This document shows, piece by piece, positions 7,407-17,208 of a stretch of 48,668 nt of DNA (its first letter is position 1; every line of letters begins with the position of its first letter). The stretch comes from Clostridia bacterium (GTDB taxonomy: Bacteria > Bacillota > Clostridia > Saccharofermentanales > Saccharofermentanaceae), in assembly GCA_016287245.1 (NCBI GenBank), contig JAEEWG010000022.1, forward strand, positions 1 to 48,668, given 5' to 3'. The notes beneath the pieces are model-generated. The model had not been told where the DNA came from and made no database searches. It saw only the letters and a program-made list of their open reading frames with translations. A program made the position numbers and the translations under genes.

Positions 7407-10226
7407 TTATGACTTGCGTTTAAAGGATTTATTTCTGGCTTGAAGTCGCTTTCGATTATTCAAAAAAACATCGTCATACAGATAATCATACTTAGGATCA
7501 TACAAATTCTCTTTTTTTATAATATCCTTAAATGCATTGGCATCGACACTTTCATCAAGAGATTGAAATATTATTTCCACAAAATCTTGTATTTCCTTGG
7601 GGTCTAGACCTTGAATATCAAAAGAAAAAACTCCACCATGAATTATCCGATTTACAATCATTTGAGGAATGCGCCCCCTCAAAAGCAACAGCAACAATAG
7701 GTTCTTGCTATCATTTCTCGCTTGAATAATCAAAGATAACACTGCGCGACTAAAAAGCACAACGTCATGAATCTCGTTAACCTCAAATTTCGGAGTTAAC
7801 AGAAGCGAAACATCTCTTTCACAATCGAATAAAAATATGACGTTGATCATCAAATAATATATGGCTGGATATTTCAATAGAATATCTATTCCTTCAGAGA
7901 AGAAATAATCGAGTATCTCCTTTGTCTCCTTTGTCTCCTTAGTGTATCTGCGTAGAGAGTATTTACGTAAAACAACTATTAATCCCACAATTCTATCAAT
8001 TATGTCATCATGCAGTTCTTTCTTAATTCTATTTAAAAGTGGGGTGTCAAGGAAATACAAAACACTTATTATAGAATCATTCAATCCCCCATGTTTATAC
8101 TTCTGTTCAAACAGTCTAACAAGCACATCTTCATCATAACTAATTCTTTTCGAATGCGAACCGTCTATTCTCAACGCAATGACACTAGGATTGCGCAAGA
8201 GGTAATTATGATAATCATCAAGATATTGAGGTTGTAAATATCTGTTAGAATTTAAATCCGAAAGAATTGAAAGAGCTGCTAACGCATTCGAGATATCCTT
8301 GGATCGATATAAACTCGATCTGTTAATCGGAGTAGCTTCGCACAAATCAAATAACAAGTCGATTACTTCTGGATACTGCTCAGCATCATCAATTTGAGAA
8401 ACTAGTTCAATGATTAATCGTGCTAATTCATTGTACCCAGAATCACCTATCCAACTCTTCAATTGCTCTCTTAAACTAGCAACGCCATATGATTTAACAA
8501 TGTGCACAGCTAAAAAGTACTCATAAAACGTCTTGTGCGCAAAATCATATAGTCCTTCATCACACTCTCTGATCAATTCCGTCCTTTCGATTAGATACTT
8601 GATATATTGATCAACATCTTCCACCCAGCTAGAAAGATCTTTTACCTTAATAGATTGAAACACAGCGGTTCTAAGGGATTCATTTGTAAACGAGAAATTA
8701 ATGCCCGTGGATTCTTCACGGTTATATTTGTAATAGGCGATAGTGGGAACTACACTTCGCTTATTCAATATTGTTCTTACTCTGTCGTTTAATTTGTATT
8801 TCTTCCTATTATCTCGACTTCGCAAAAAGGTTTCAACACAATGCTTATAAAAGTCGACTCTAGTACGCGGAAGAGAAGTTTCTGCACCAAAAATAATAAG
8901 CGCTAAGACAAGAATAATTGGATTTGTTATCAACTCTGCACAATTTGCCTCTTTTACTTCCTCGTTAAATCTGATTATAAATTGATCGTCATCATTCTCA
9001 ATCCCATTTATTTCCACCCAATTCAGGCAGTATTTCCTTATCTGCCTCTCACCAAACGAATTGATTCTTATGTGCAGAAAAGTCTCATCAAATTGATTTT
9101 TCAAGTATCCTACTTCTCTGGACGAGATAACAAACCAACTATTGAAATATATGTTGCAAAACCTTTCAATTACATCTCGGACCGTATTTCGGCCGGCTTG
9201 CGTCGATATCTCGTCAAGTGCATCAAAAATAACCAAGCATCTGCCTTGATTCAAATATTCAGCGATAGTTTCCTCAATTCGACTAATTTCATACTTTGTT
9301 CGATCAACATGCTTTTCAAATTCTTTTGCCAAGCACCACAGCATATCCTTCTTATCTGTCTCAATATCCTTTGCATATTCTTTCAAATCAACCTTTATTT
9401 TTAGTAATTCTACCCCATATATTTTTTCGAAATTGCAGTACAGATAATTGAGTGTAGTAGTTTTTCCCAATCCGGCATCTCCAACAAGAACAATCTTCTT
9501 GACACTAACAAAGATATCTTTTAAGGCTATCTCATCCTCGTTTTCGATTTCCCTTATCTTACGCGGTCCTTCTAATGGCTTATAATAAGAAAAAGTGTTT
9601 TCGATATAATATTTCCCCAGGTCTATCGCACTTCTTGTTTCAGCACCATCGATCCCAGTGAATTTAATTTTCTTGAACTCTTTTTCGCAATTATTGTGAA
9701 ATTGAATTATCTCATCTGTTTCAATTCTCCTTCTCAGCAATTCATTTGACGAAAAATATTGTGTTATGTATTCGTTGTTTTCAACAATTCTATCAGCCAT
9801 ATGTTGAAGTATTGTACTAATTATCTGAAGTGTAGCAGATAATTCCGGATTCTCTTCTACAATAGCATATAACGAAGCCATATATGAAGTTTCAAGGGTT
9901 TTCAAAAACCGTCTTGCCTCAGCCGCTTTGACTTTTGGGCACTCTTTCACTATATATTTCACAACTTTATCTGTATATTTTACTTTACTTTGGGCATTAG
10001 AAATTGGACAGAACTGAAATTTCAAAGCATCAAGAAAACAACTATTCGAAATCAACTTATAGAAATCATCACAATCTAAACTACTATCCCTAAAAGACTC
10101 AACACTTTGAATAATCGAAACAAATAGTTTTTTATTCAACGTCTTTCGTTTTGCAGCATTGGAAATTCTTCCACAGAATATTTCGATTGTTTTCTCTGAT
10201 AACAATTCTACTATCTCAGTCCACAT
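7407..10226 (-). CDS. NACHT-domain (NLR-like, STAND) NTPase
   Basis: This 939-residue protein has an alpha-helical N-terminal region (1-220) without a recognised domain. It is followed by a NACHT NTPase with Walker A GDAGLGKT (249-256), Walker B CLVIFDALDE (330-339) and a sensor-like WFVISSR (364-370). The winged-helix-like part ends with FAHKTFYEYFLAVHIV. A long helical C-terminal region (about 600-939) would be the sensing domain. Bacterial NACHT proteins are an established class of anti-phage defence proteins that oligomerise on recognising a phage component. No nuclease or other catalytic effector motif is visible in the N-terminus, so the effector may be one of the flanking membrane proteins. 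AGGAGGG six bases upstream fixes the start. Base composition is AT-rich like its neighbours. Confidence 0.85.
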   Translation of the reverse strand: MWTEIVELLSEKTIEIFCGRISNAAKRKTLNKKLFVSIIQSVESFRDSSLDCDDFYKLISNSCFLDALKFQFCPISNAQSKVKYTDKVVKYIVKECPKVKAAEARRFLKTLETSYMASLYAIVEENPELSATLQIISTILQHMADRIVENNEYITQYFSSNELLRRRIETDEIIQFHNNCEKEFKKIKFTGIDGAETRSAIDLGKYYIENTFSYYKPLEGPRKIREIENEDEIALKDIFVSVKKIVLVGDAGLGKTTTLNYLYCNFEKIYGVELLKIKVDLKEYAKDIETDKKDMLWCLAKEFEKHVDRTKYEISRIEETIAEYLNQGRCLVIFDALDEISTQAGRNTVRDVIERFCNIYFNSWFVISSREVGYLKNQFDETFLHIRINSFGERQIRKYCLNWVEINGIENDDDQFIIRFNEEVKEANCAELITNPIILVLALIIFGAETSLPRTRVDFYKHCVETFLRSRDNRKKYKLNDRVRTILNKRSVVPTIAYYKYNREESTGINFSFTNESLRTAVFQSIKVKDLSSWVEDVDQYIKYLIERTELIRECDEGLYDFAHKTFYEYFLAVHIVKSYGVASLREQLKSWIGDSGYNELARLIIELVSQIDDAEQYPEVIDLLFDLCEATPINRSSLYRSKDISNALAALSILSDLNSNRYLQPQYLDDYHNYLLRNPSVIALRIDGSHSKRISYDEDVLVRLFEQKYKHGGLNDSIISVLYFLDTPLLNRIKKELHDDIIDRIVGLIVVLRKYSLRRYTKETKETKEILDYFFSEGIDILLKYPAIYYLMINVIFLFDCERDVSLLLTPKFEVNEIHDVVLFSRAVLSLIIQARNDSKNLLLLLLLRGRIPQMIVNRIIHGGVFSFDIQGLDPKEIQDFVEIIFQSLDESVDANAFKDIIKKENLYDPKYDYLYDDVFLNNRKRLQARNKSFKRKS

Positions 10227-10267
10227 ACGGTCCCTCCTGATTTGCGCTCTTTATGACCTGTTGGTAA

Positions 10268-10783
10268 TCATACTTTGTCACTTGTGATGCTACATTCTAT
10301 TTCATGAAGTACATAAGGTATTGCCGACAGTGGCATCTTTCCTTCAACTACCTTATTCATGGAAAAATCCATCTTTCGCCATGCTTCCATATATTCAGAC
10401 CATCTTCTGCTAGGAACTACATATATAACAACAATTATCAGAACAACTGACATAAGTGGAATAATAGTCTTCCAATCTGAGATAACGCCTCCATCGTCCG
10501 GAACATAATTGAGCGCAAATGAAGAAACAGAATATATGATGCTTAACATTTCACATAATTTTCCTACAATCTGAAAGCAAATGTAATTGTTTATGTAATT
10601 AGCCTTTCGAGTAAGATAATACTCAAATCCAGCTTTCTCTTCCTTGCTAGGATTGCGCATATCAAATCGTTTCGTCATTTCGATATCACGTTTTTTATGC
10701 TTTTTCCGCATACATAACACGTAGGCAATCATAATAAGAATCGACAATATTGACAATGCCACTACAACATTAATAATCCACAT
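10268..10783 (-). CDS. Small three-TM membrane protein upstream of the NACHT gene (paralog 2)
   Basis: This 171-residue protein has hydrophobic segments near 3-23, 64-85 and 103-123, and a cytoplasmic tail SRRWSEYMEAWRKMDFSMNK. I chose ATG 10783 because GTGGAGG lies just upstream; the longer frame to 10825 has no ribosome-binding site and would overlap the previous gene. The tail and the FQ(E)IVG(K/N)L segment match the neighbouring 10800-11267 protein (shared E-Y...W-R..D-[YF]..N...E), so the two are tandem paralogs. It lies 41 bases from the NACHT start on the same strand. Function unknown; a membrane partner or effector of the NACHT protein is inferred. Confidence 0.7.
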   Translation of the reverse strand: MWIINVVVALSILSILIMIAYVLCMRKKHKKRDIEMTKRFDMRNPSKEEKAGFEYYLTRKANYINNYICFQIVGKLCEMLSIIYSVSSFALNYVPDDGGVISDWKTIIPLMSVVLIIVVIYVVPSRRWSEYMEAWRKMDFSMNKVVEGKMPLSAIPYVLHEIECSITSDKV

Positions 10784-10799
10784 AAAAACCTCCACATAA

Positions 10800-11267
10800 T
10801 TAATTTGCTTGCTGCATATTCTCAAGGATTAGGTTGATTTTATAATCGTATTGTCTCCATAATCCAATATACTCATTTCGTCTTTTACATCGTTTAAATG
10901 CAACGACGCCGACCACTAATAAGATAGCTACCATAGACAACAGGCTCCTACAAACAATGCTCATATAGCGGATGTCGATATTCTCCATCATTACCAGCAA
11001 GCTGATACTCCCTGCAACAATCAGATTTCCAACGATTTCTTGAAATAATAGCCAATCTCTATATTTTCGAATACACATGAAATGTTGATTCAAAAAATCT
11101 TCGAATTCGTCTATTCCATTGTCATCACGTTTCTGCATCACAAATCTATTTTTCAATGCTTTCTGCCGAGTTTTGTGAATTCTTCTTGAAAGAAAATAGC
11201 ACAGAACTTCCACCAAACAGGCCAAGAAAAATACCAACAGTATCAAAAAATACGTATTCATGTACAT
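10800..11267 (-). CDS. Small three-TM membrane protein, first gene of the NACHT operon (paralog 1)
   Basis: This 155-residue protein has TM segments near 6-26, 77-95 and 106-124 and a tail RRNEYIGLWRQYDYKINLILE. It shares the topology and the tail motif with the next gene (10268-10783), 16 bases downstream. Two starts are possible, at 11267 and two codons later at 11261; neither has a strong ribosome-binding site. It heads the four-gene operon that includes the NACHT NTPase. No catalytic residues are evident. Confidence 0.65.
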   Translation of the reverse strand: MYMNTYFLILLVFFLACLVEVLCYFLSRRIHKTRQKALKNRFVMQKRDDNGIDEFEDFLNQHFMCIRKYRDWLLFQEIVGNLIVAGSISLLVMMENIDIRYMSIVCRSLLSMVAILLVVGVVAFKRCKRRNEYIGLWRQYDYKINLILENMQQAN

Positions 11268-11398
11268 CTTCTACAAGCACCTTGATATGTACTTTGTTTT
11301 CTGGAGATTATCAAAATTGGAAACAAAAAACCTCCCACCCCAAGATAATTGCACAACACGCAATTGTTCGACAAAAGGCAAGAGGACTATTTGAAGAT

Positions 11399-11427
11399 AT
11401 ATGAATTCTGTAATGCTTTTATGTCAA
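11399..11427 (-). promoter_or_regulatory. Possible promoter of the NACHT operon
   Basis: On the minus strand TTGACA (11427-11422) is followed after 17 bases by TCATAT (11404-11399), about 130 bases upstream of the first gene. The -35 is perfect and the spacing ideal; the -10 is poor. The rest of the 265-base gap to 11533 shows no clear terminator for the polysaccharide operon. Confidence 0.4.
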
Positions 11428-11532
11428 GTTATGATTTAACCATTCCGAAGTTAACAAACAACAGTTTATTAACCACCTAAACCCACTTCTACTTCCTGTC
11501 TTTTTTAGAATAGCACTACTATCCTTCAATAA

Positions 11533-12381
11533 TCAAGATATTTTTTGAAGGCTATTACCCTGCACTTTCTTCCCCCAAAACAGCACATTCATATCATAAT
11601 CCGCAGGGCCAACCACAGGGAGAATCTCGTCCGGATAGTCTTTGCCGTCTATCCGCTCCACTTCAAACCCGATCTCAGTCAGGAACTGATCCGCTTTCAT
11701 TCCGAAAACACGCTTGTGATCATTCTGTCCGAATCGCTTCAGCATCTCCTCTTCCGTGAGCACATTCTCATCCTCGTCCAAAAGCTCCACCTTTGGATCC
11801 ATCGGGAACGAACAGATGAAAGATCCGCCAGGTCGGAGGATCCTATGCATCTCCCGCAGTGCTTTTCGAAAATCATCGACATGCTCCATCACATGATTGC
11901 AGATAATCACGTCGTAAGAGTCATCCGGAAGGCCGGTAGCCTGAATATCCAGTTTCAGTTCTGCTTTGCTGAAAAGATCAGCCGTAGTACAGGTCACTCC
12001 GTTCTTTTTCATCCATTTCATCATGCTGTACTCTGGCGCAAAATACAGGATCTTGGCAGACTTCAGAAGCTGCTTATGCTCTTCGCTCCAAAGCGCAAGT
12101 ATCCTGTGTCTCGGCAAAGCCCTGCAAACAGGACAAAGCACATCTTGTCTCGTGTGTTCATATCGCTCCGGATTAAATCTCTTTGGCCGCTCTTTGTAGT
12201 CTCCGGCGACAAACTCTCTAAATCGGATCCCGCAACAGGGGCAGTAGAATTGCATCTTTTGCGGATGCAATAGCGCTCTTAACTTATAGCGAACAATCTT
12301 AAAGTGCTTTCTTCCCCAAGACAGCACTTTACGCAAACACTTTGGACATTTTTGCTTCATTGTTTTTTGATTTAGTCCCAT
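11533..12381 (-). CDS. Class I SAM-dependent methyltransferase with cysteine-rich N-terminus
   Basis: This 282-residue protein has an N-terminal zinc-ribbon-like part with CPKC, CPCCG and CPVC pairs. It is followed by a methyltransferase type 11-like domain: the LDIQATGLPDDSYDVIICNH motif with EHV, then MHRILRPGGSFICSFP. It probably methylates a sugar or polymer intermediate. I chose ATG 12381 because AGGAGG lies nine bases upstream; the TTG at 12390 touches that site. It is the last gene of the polysaccharide operon and appears GC-richer than the glycosyltransferase genes before it, so it may have a different origin. Confidence 0.8.
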   Translation of the reverse strand: MGLNQKTMKQKCPKCLRKVLSWGRKHFKIVRYKLRALLHPQKMQFYCPCCGIRFREFVAGDYKERPKRFNPERYEHTRQDVLCPVCRALPRHRILALWSEEHKQLLKSAKILYFAPEYSMMKWMKKNGVTCTTADLFSKAELKLDIQATGLPDDSYDVIICNHVMEHVDDFRKALREMHRILRPGGSFICSFPMDPKVELLDEDENVLTEEEMLKRFGQNDHKRVFGMKADQFLTEIGFEVERIDGKDYPDEILPVVGPADYDMNVLFWGKKVQGNSLQKIS

Positions 12382-12420
12382 CAAAACCAACCTCCTATTA
12401 CGAATAATGAGTCGAAGGAT

Positions 12421-13461
12421 CTATTCAAGCACTCTCTTCGATTTCGGCAGAAATGGTGATAATAGAATTGAAAACAAGAATGGCGAAATACAAAACATGC
12501 GATATTTCACCGCAGTTTTTAGACCACACTTTTGCAAATCTAGATTCTTTCCAATCTGCTTAATCGAAACCTCATACTCGCGTACATCATTTCTATATCT
12601 TGCATACGTTTCCATCATTCCACAGATTAACAACGTACTTATTCTCTGCTTATGACTCTCATTGAACACATTTCCCATATGTTCAATTACAAAATCCATA
12701 ACTTGGCGATATGCAATATTCCTATCGAGTGAACTTCTCAACCTGTATTGACCAGTGATGCTCTCTTCTCTTCGTCTATACATTATCAAAGGCTCATTCA
12801 GAAGCACAACTCGATTCACTAAATCAAGCACCTTAAATGTAGTAGCAACATCCTCATAAACACGACCTTGTGGAAAACGAATATCATTAAAGCACTCCCG
12901 CTTATATAATTTGTTCCATGCGTACCAGTTCAGGGTTCCATCGATAAGAGCTCTCAAAGCATCATCATGGTTATATACTGAAAACTTGCATTGTTCTTCA
13001 ACCATATTATTGGGAAGTGACATTGGACCATTGGTTCGACACTCAACGCTCTGGCACATTACGACATCTGCATTCTCGAGAATCATTATATCCATCAGTC
13101 TCTGAATCATCTCCAAATGGAAAGCATCGTCAGAATCCATAAATGAAATATATGCTCCAGTAGCAACTTCCAGCCCGGCATTTCTAGCTCCACTAAGGCC
13201 TTGATTGTTTTGATGGATAATACGAACTCGCGAGTCTTTTAGCAGATATTCATCACACAAAGCTCCTGAACCATCTGTCGAACCGTCATCCACAATGATT
13301 ATTTCTAAATTCCTATAGGATTGATGAATAATGCTGTTCATTGCTTCCGCAAGAAACGGCTTAACATTATATACTGGGATGATTACACTAACTAATGGTT
13401 CTATCGTAATCACACCTCCCACGCCAATTGCAACATCGTTGTTTATTTCGCAGATATGCAA
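12421..13461 (-). CDS. Glycosyltransferase family 2
   Basis: The GT-A fold is clear: VSVIIPVYN, IIIVDDGSTDGS and the metal-binding SFMDSDD. It would add a sugar from an NDP-sugar to the lipid-linked repeat unit on the cytoplasmic side. The C-terminal third is of variable type. The start is uncertain: the longest frame begins with a TTG at 13461 without a ribosome-binding site, while a strong GGGAGG at 13415-13420 lies only one base before an in-frame GTG at 13413. The true N-terminus probably lies just before the VSVIIPVYN strand. No downstream ATG fits. Confidence 0.85.
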   Translation of the reverse strand: MHICEINNDVAIGVGGVITIEPLVSVIIPVYNVKPFLAEAMNSIIHQSYRNLEIIIVDDGSTDGSGALCDEYLLKDSRVRIIHQNNQGLSGARNAGLEVATGAYISFMDSDDAFHLEMIQRLMDIMILENADVVMCQSVECRTNGPMSLPNNMVEEQCKFSVYNHDDALRALIDGTLNWYAWNKLYKRECFNDIRFPQGRVYEDVATTFKVLDLVNRVVLLNEPLIMYRRREESITGQYRLRSSLDRNIAYRQVMDFVIEHMGNVFNESHKQRISTLLICGMMETYARYRNDVREYEVSIKQIGKNLDLQKCGLKTAVKYRMFCISPFLFSILLSPFLPKSKRVLE

Positions 13462-13582
13462 AAAGCACTCATGCTGTCATTCTCTATTGCCACGATACAT
13501 TATACACCAGCATAACAATAGAGGAACTCAAAGATTACTTTTCAAATCATGAAACACTTACAAAAGATGTCTTGGGGAGTTT

Positions 13583-14824
13583 TTACGTATCTTCAGGCTC
13601 AAACAATCGCAACTCTGAATATAGTTTTTGGCGATTTACAGCACAAGAATAATCTTCAAGGTTGACTTTTCTCCCTTTTGAAGAATGCGACCATTTTATG
13701 TAATCCCAAACAACTCTCATCCATCCCAATGGCAAAAGCAAAGGGCATTTCTTTGCGAGAGGGAAAGCAGTTTTTGCTTTCGAATTCACATTAGCCAACA
13801 CATTTCGAACAACACTTTTTCCTTTAATCTTACGTGTATCAGTATTTCGAATTAGTTTTGCTTGTATTTTTCTCGACTCGTAATCTTTCGAACCAAAATT
13901 GCCTCCCTGGATGATGTCTTCCAAAATTGCTTCACAATACTTATCATCGACACCTGCACACCAAGAATAATGTTCGCTACCGAAGAAATATATTCCAATG
14001 CCAGTTAGGACTTGCGCGAATTTCCAGAGCCCGAGTTTTTTTAGCGGCCTTTCAAACAGCCCCATGAACTCCTCATCAGAAAAAGCCTTTACAAAAACTA
14101 ACCAATCGCAAAGATGCCTCAGTCCAATCCCAGTACTCGTCATATGGCTCAAAGTATGCAACAGTATTATAATCCCGTGATGAAAGTTCGAAGGCGCGTA
14201 AAACTGGCATCCTTGATTCGTTATCAGTTTGCGATCAGATAATATGGTTGAAAGATATTCCGAGATGGATTCCCCCTTCTTTGGCAACCCAGGAATACTC
14301 CAATGCATCTCGTACACCATATTATCTTTGTGATACGCCCAGTGAAAACTATGCTTATCTACTGATTCTTCCCGAATATATCCTGATTCGAGCATTAAAC
14401 TATCAATACTCGATGAATCAGATTCTCCAATAAGGAAATCAACATCTCCAGCTACTCTCAGTAAAGGTTCTGGATAAAACATAGCTGAAGCCTGACCTTT
14501 GATAATGACATATTGTTTATTAGCAAGCTCTAATAAGCTATGTATATCCTTATGATCATGGAGATTTCTGATAGCAGATGCTTCATGCTTTAGAAAAAGC
14601 TTTGAATACTTTTCGTAATCAGGTTTTGAAAGGCACTCCTTGGCATCGCTTTTTACCGCTGAAAAAGCCAGTGGGAAAACTGCTTGCTGCCGTGCTTCTC
14701 TAAACAAGGCAAGAAAAAAATCACTATCTGGTTTTTCAGAGTAATAAGATTCTCTTAAATCCCCATCAACAGGAAAAAGGCGTGAACTAAGTATTCGAAT
14801 TATTGCTTTCTGAATATCTGTCAT
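13583..14824 (-). CDS. Uncharacterised nucleotidyltransferase family protein (NTP_transf_5 type)
   Basis: This 413-residue protein carries the signature of the NTP_transf_5 (PF14907) group: YVIIKGQASAMFYPEPLLR followed by GDVDFLI, in which the G-D-x-D pair would bind metal as in polymerase-beta-fold nucleotidyltransferases. Such proteins are common in capsule and polysaccharide loci, but their substrate is not established. The frame overlaps nothing; 77 bases separate it from the LicD gene upstream in transcription. Start at ATG 14824 has only a weak GATAGAG in front. Confidence 0.75.
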   Translation of the reverse strand: MTDIQKAIIRILSSRLFPVDGDLRESYYSEKPDSDFFLALFREARQQAVFPLAFSAVKSDAKECLSKPDYEKYSKLFLKHEASAIRNLHDHKDIHSLLELANKQYVIIKGQASAMFYPEPLLRVAGDVDFLIGESDSSSIDSLMLESGYIREESVDKHSFHWAYHKDNMVYEMHWSIPGLPKKGESISEYLSTILSDRKLITNQGCQFYAPSNFHHGIIILLHTLSHMTSTGIGLRHLCDWLVFVKAFSDEEFMGLFERPLKKLGLWKFAQVLTGIGIYFFGSEHYSWCAGVDDKYCEAILEDIIQGGNFGSKDYESRKIQAKLIRNTDTRKIKGKSVVRNVLANVNSKAKTAFPLAKKCPLLLPLGWMRVVWDYIKWSHSSKGRKVNLEDYSCAVNRQKLYSELRLFEPEDT

Positions 14825-14901
14825 CTCTATCTTTTCCGTCTTCTACAAGTAGGCACTTGCCAATACTCTTTGTATGTCATACAGATTTATCTGGCCGTTG
14901 T

Positions 14902-15729
14902 CTATGAGTTCTTCCATCCTGATTGCACAATATTATTGTGCTGAATCTTCAAATACTCTGGGGGCATTTTGTAGTAATCTGGTCCATAATAAACTGTTAA
15001 AACCGCCTTGTAATCTCCTGCAGCATTATACATCTTTCCACCTAAAGGAAGCTCTGTTACCGGAAGCCAAGACTCTTTTCGGTTGTGTTCATGCCGCATA
15101 GGTTTGACAGTCCCATAAAACACCAGATCTGATGTGCGTTTTCCATTATACTTCTTGCACAATCGTATCGCTCGAGAAATCAACCATTCATCAGAAAACA
15201 ATCCGTAAGGGAAAACTATTAATCTCCTCACAATATGCTTGACCATTCTTTCTTTATAGTTCTTATCTCGGAGCTTATTTCTTGATGATACTATCGTCTT
15301 CATTGATCGAATTCTTATCTCATTTATCCGCTGAAATACATTCCAATACCCATACGCATCATCTAGCGGGAACACATCTATACACAGCCCCTTGGGATGG
15401 GTAAAAAAGCGAGAAAGATCATTGTCTCCGTTTGTCCGAACAAACTTCGCATATAATGAACACGAGCGATCAGTTTCTAAACAAGACAAAATATAATTAC
15501 CTGTATCATGGGTTTGAAAATACTCGACAAATTTCTGGTAGTCTTCACGCAACATAACGACATCTATATCATCGTCCCAAGGGATTACATCCTTATGTCT
15601 GAACGCCCCTAGCAGAGTTCCGTAAGCAAGAATATAAGTAACATTTGCAGCCTCTGCAAACTTAACTAGTTCATCCAAAAGCTCTTTTAATCGGTCCTGA
15701 ACTGGGACTAAATATGCATAATCAGTCAT
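14902..15729 (-). CDS. LicD family phosphotransferase
   Basis: This 275-residue protein has the LicD signature AYGTLLGAFRH followed by IPWDDDIDV (about residues 35-58). LicD-type enzymes transfer a phosphorylated alcohol such as phosphocholine, or related groups, from a CDP-activated donor to a glycan. With CDP-glycerol made by the fused enzyme upstream, decoration with a glycerol- or choline-type phosphate is plausible. GGAGGTG precedes the ATG. The gene sits between the flippase and the NTP_transf_5 gene in the operon. Confidence 0.85.
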   Translation of the reverse strand: MTDYAYLVPVQDRLKELLDELVKFAEAANVTYILAYGTLLGAFRHKDVIPWDDDIDVVMLREDYQKFVEYFQTHDTGNYILSCLETDRSCSLYAKFVRTNGDNDLSRFFTHPKGLCIDVFPLDDAYGYWNVFQRINEIRIRSMKTIVSSRNKLRDKNYKERMVKHIVRRLIVFPYGLFSDEWLISRAIRLCKKYNGKRTSDLVFYGTVKPMRHEHNRKESWLPVTELPLGGKMYNAAGDYKAVLTVYYGPDYYKMPPEYLKIQHNNIVQSGWKNS

Positions 15730-15776
15730 AACACCTCCGCATCAACGTATTATAAAGCATTTCTATTAAGCGATAT

Positions 15777-17171
15777 TTATCCTTTGACCTTATTCTTTCT
15801 TCTTAGCATCAAAAGGATCACATCGTGATTAACAACACAGAAGATAATAAGCGAAATGATTGATCCAGCGTAAATATGTAGATCCATCGAAACTAAAACT
15901 GCCTGTGTCAATACAATTATCGTATTAACAACAAATCTTGTTACGCTTGAATCCATTTTGATATATCGAGAGATATCAATCATTCTCAAGTAAGAAATCA
16001 AAACGTACGAACTGACTGTCCCGATCATAGCACCCCAGATTCCACATGTCAGTATAAACACGAAATTCACTATAACATTTACAATGGCTGCCACCAAAGT
16101 AGTCACCATGTTATTCACCGATTTTTTTAACGCGCTATACAAAGCACCGTAATATGCAGAGATTGCAGAAAAACCGGCGCTTGCCACAAGAAGTGGTACA
16201 TAGCGCCACGCTTCTGTAAACTCTTTTCCAACATATATGCTCATAAACGGTTTAACAACGAGATTTAGCAGTATGCAACAAGCAAAAACACCAGTTCCGT
16301 ATACCTTTAGGACTCCTGAATAAAAAGACGAATTATTGGTTGATTCTATTTCTTTGATTGATGATATACCCCAAGCTTGTTGAAAAACCGTAACAACCAC
16401 ATTAATCAGCGATGGTATCTTCGATGCAGCTGTATACAAACCCAAAGCCGCCGCACTTAACATTGCCTCGAGCATAAATTTATCAGAAGATTGAATAACC
16501 CACCAAGATACACTGTTTAATATCAAAGGTGCAGAAAACAGCAACATCTTCTTCATTAGTTCTTTGTCGTATTCTGATTCTTTCAAATCACGATGAACAT
16601 TGCCAGCAAAATAGGCCAAAACAACACAACACATATAAGATACAATTGTTGAGAGCAAGTAACCTTGTATCCCTAAGGAGAGTTTTGTCAGCAAAAGAAT
16701 ATTGGAACCAGCCAAAATAGCCGATTGAATAATACTAATAATAGAGAACGACAGATTCTTATTACATACTTTTAGATAGTTCATCTCTATATCCATTGCT
16801 ATCGCAAGAATAATCATGGCAGACAGATATAGTTTCCATGGTGCTAATCCCCCATGAATTGAAAACAGCGGTGTAACCACTATTGTTACTAATGAGCCAA
16901 AGCCTAAAACTATGAATGCATTTCTCAGCACATTTTCTCGTTTGACACCCTTCATTAGTCCAAAACGAATGAGGCTGTCATAAATTACAATAGAAAACAC
17001 AGGTACAAGAAGTTGTGAAAAAGTAAACACGAGATCCGCTGTACCATATTCACTCTTTGTAAGGAAATTCGTGTATAGAGGAACAAGAAAGAAAAGAACC
17101 ATTCTGGAACCAAACTTTCCCAAAAAGAAAATAGCTGTATCTTTAGCTAGAACTTTGTATTTCTTATTCAT
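15777..17171 (-). CDS. Polysaccharide flippase (Wzx-like, MOP superfamily)
   Basis: This 464-residue, strongly hydrophobic protein has 12-14 predicted membrane segments. It opens with DTAIFFLGKFGSRMVLFFL, the usual N-terminal layout of the RfbX/PST oligosaccharide flippases. It would move the undecaprenyl-linked repeat unit to the outer face of the membrane. Its neighbour at 17209 is the predicted polymerase, giving the standard Wzx/Wzy pair. The ribosome-binding site is weak (GATGAGAA). Confidence 0.9.
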   Translation of the reverse strand: MNKKYKVLAKDTAIFFLGKFGSRMVLFFLVPLYTNFLTKSEYGTADLVFTFSQLLVPVFSIVIYDSLIRFGLMKGVKRENVLRNAFIVLGFGSLVTIVVTPLFSIHGGLAPWKLYLSAMIILAIAMDIEMNYLKVCNKNLSFSIISIIQSAILAGSNILLLTKLSLGIQGYLLSTIVSYMCCVVLAYFAGNVHRDLKESEYDKELMKKMLLFSAPLILNSVSWWVIQSSDKFMLEAMLSAAALGLYTAASKIPSLINVVVTVFQQAWGISSIKEIESTNNSSFYSGVLKVYGTGVFACCILLNLVVKPFMSIYVGKEFTEAWRYVPLLVASAGFSAISAYYGALYSALKKSVNNMVTTLVAAIVNVIVNFVFILTCGIWGAMIGTVSSYVLISYLRMIDISRYIKMDSSVTRFVVNTIIVLTQAVLVSMDLHIYAGSIISLIIFCVVNHDVILLMLRRKNKVKG

Positions 17172-17208
17172 TTCTCATCGCAACCATTTCGTAAATTGAC
17201 AATGTGAA

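Noticed and set aside
11545..12273. Plus-strand 242-codon open frame
   Set aside because: Antisense to the methyltransferase gene, which has clear motifs and a ribosome-binding site.
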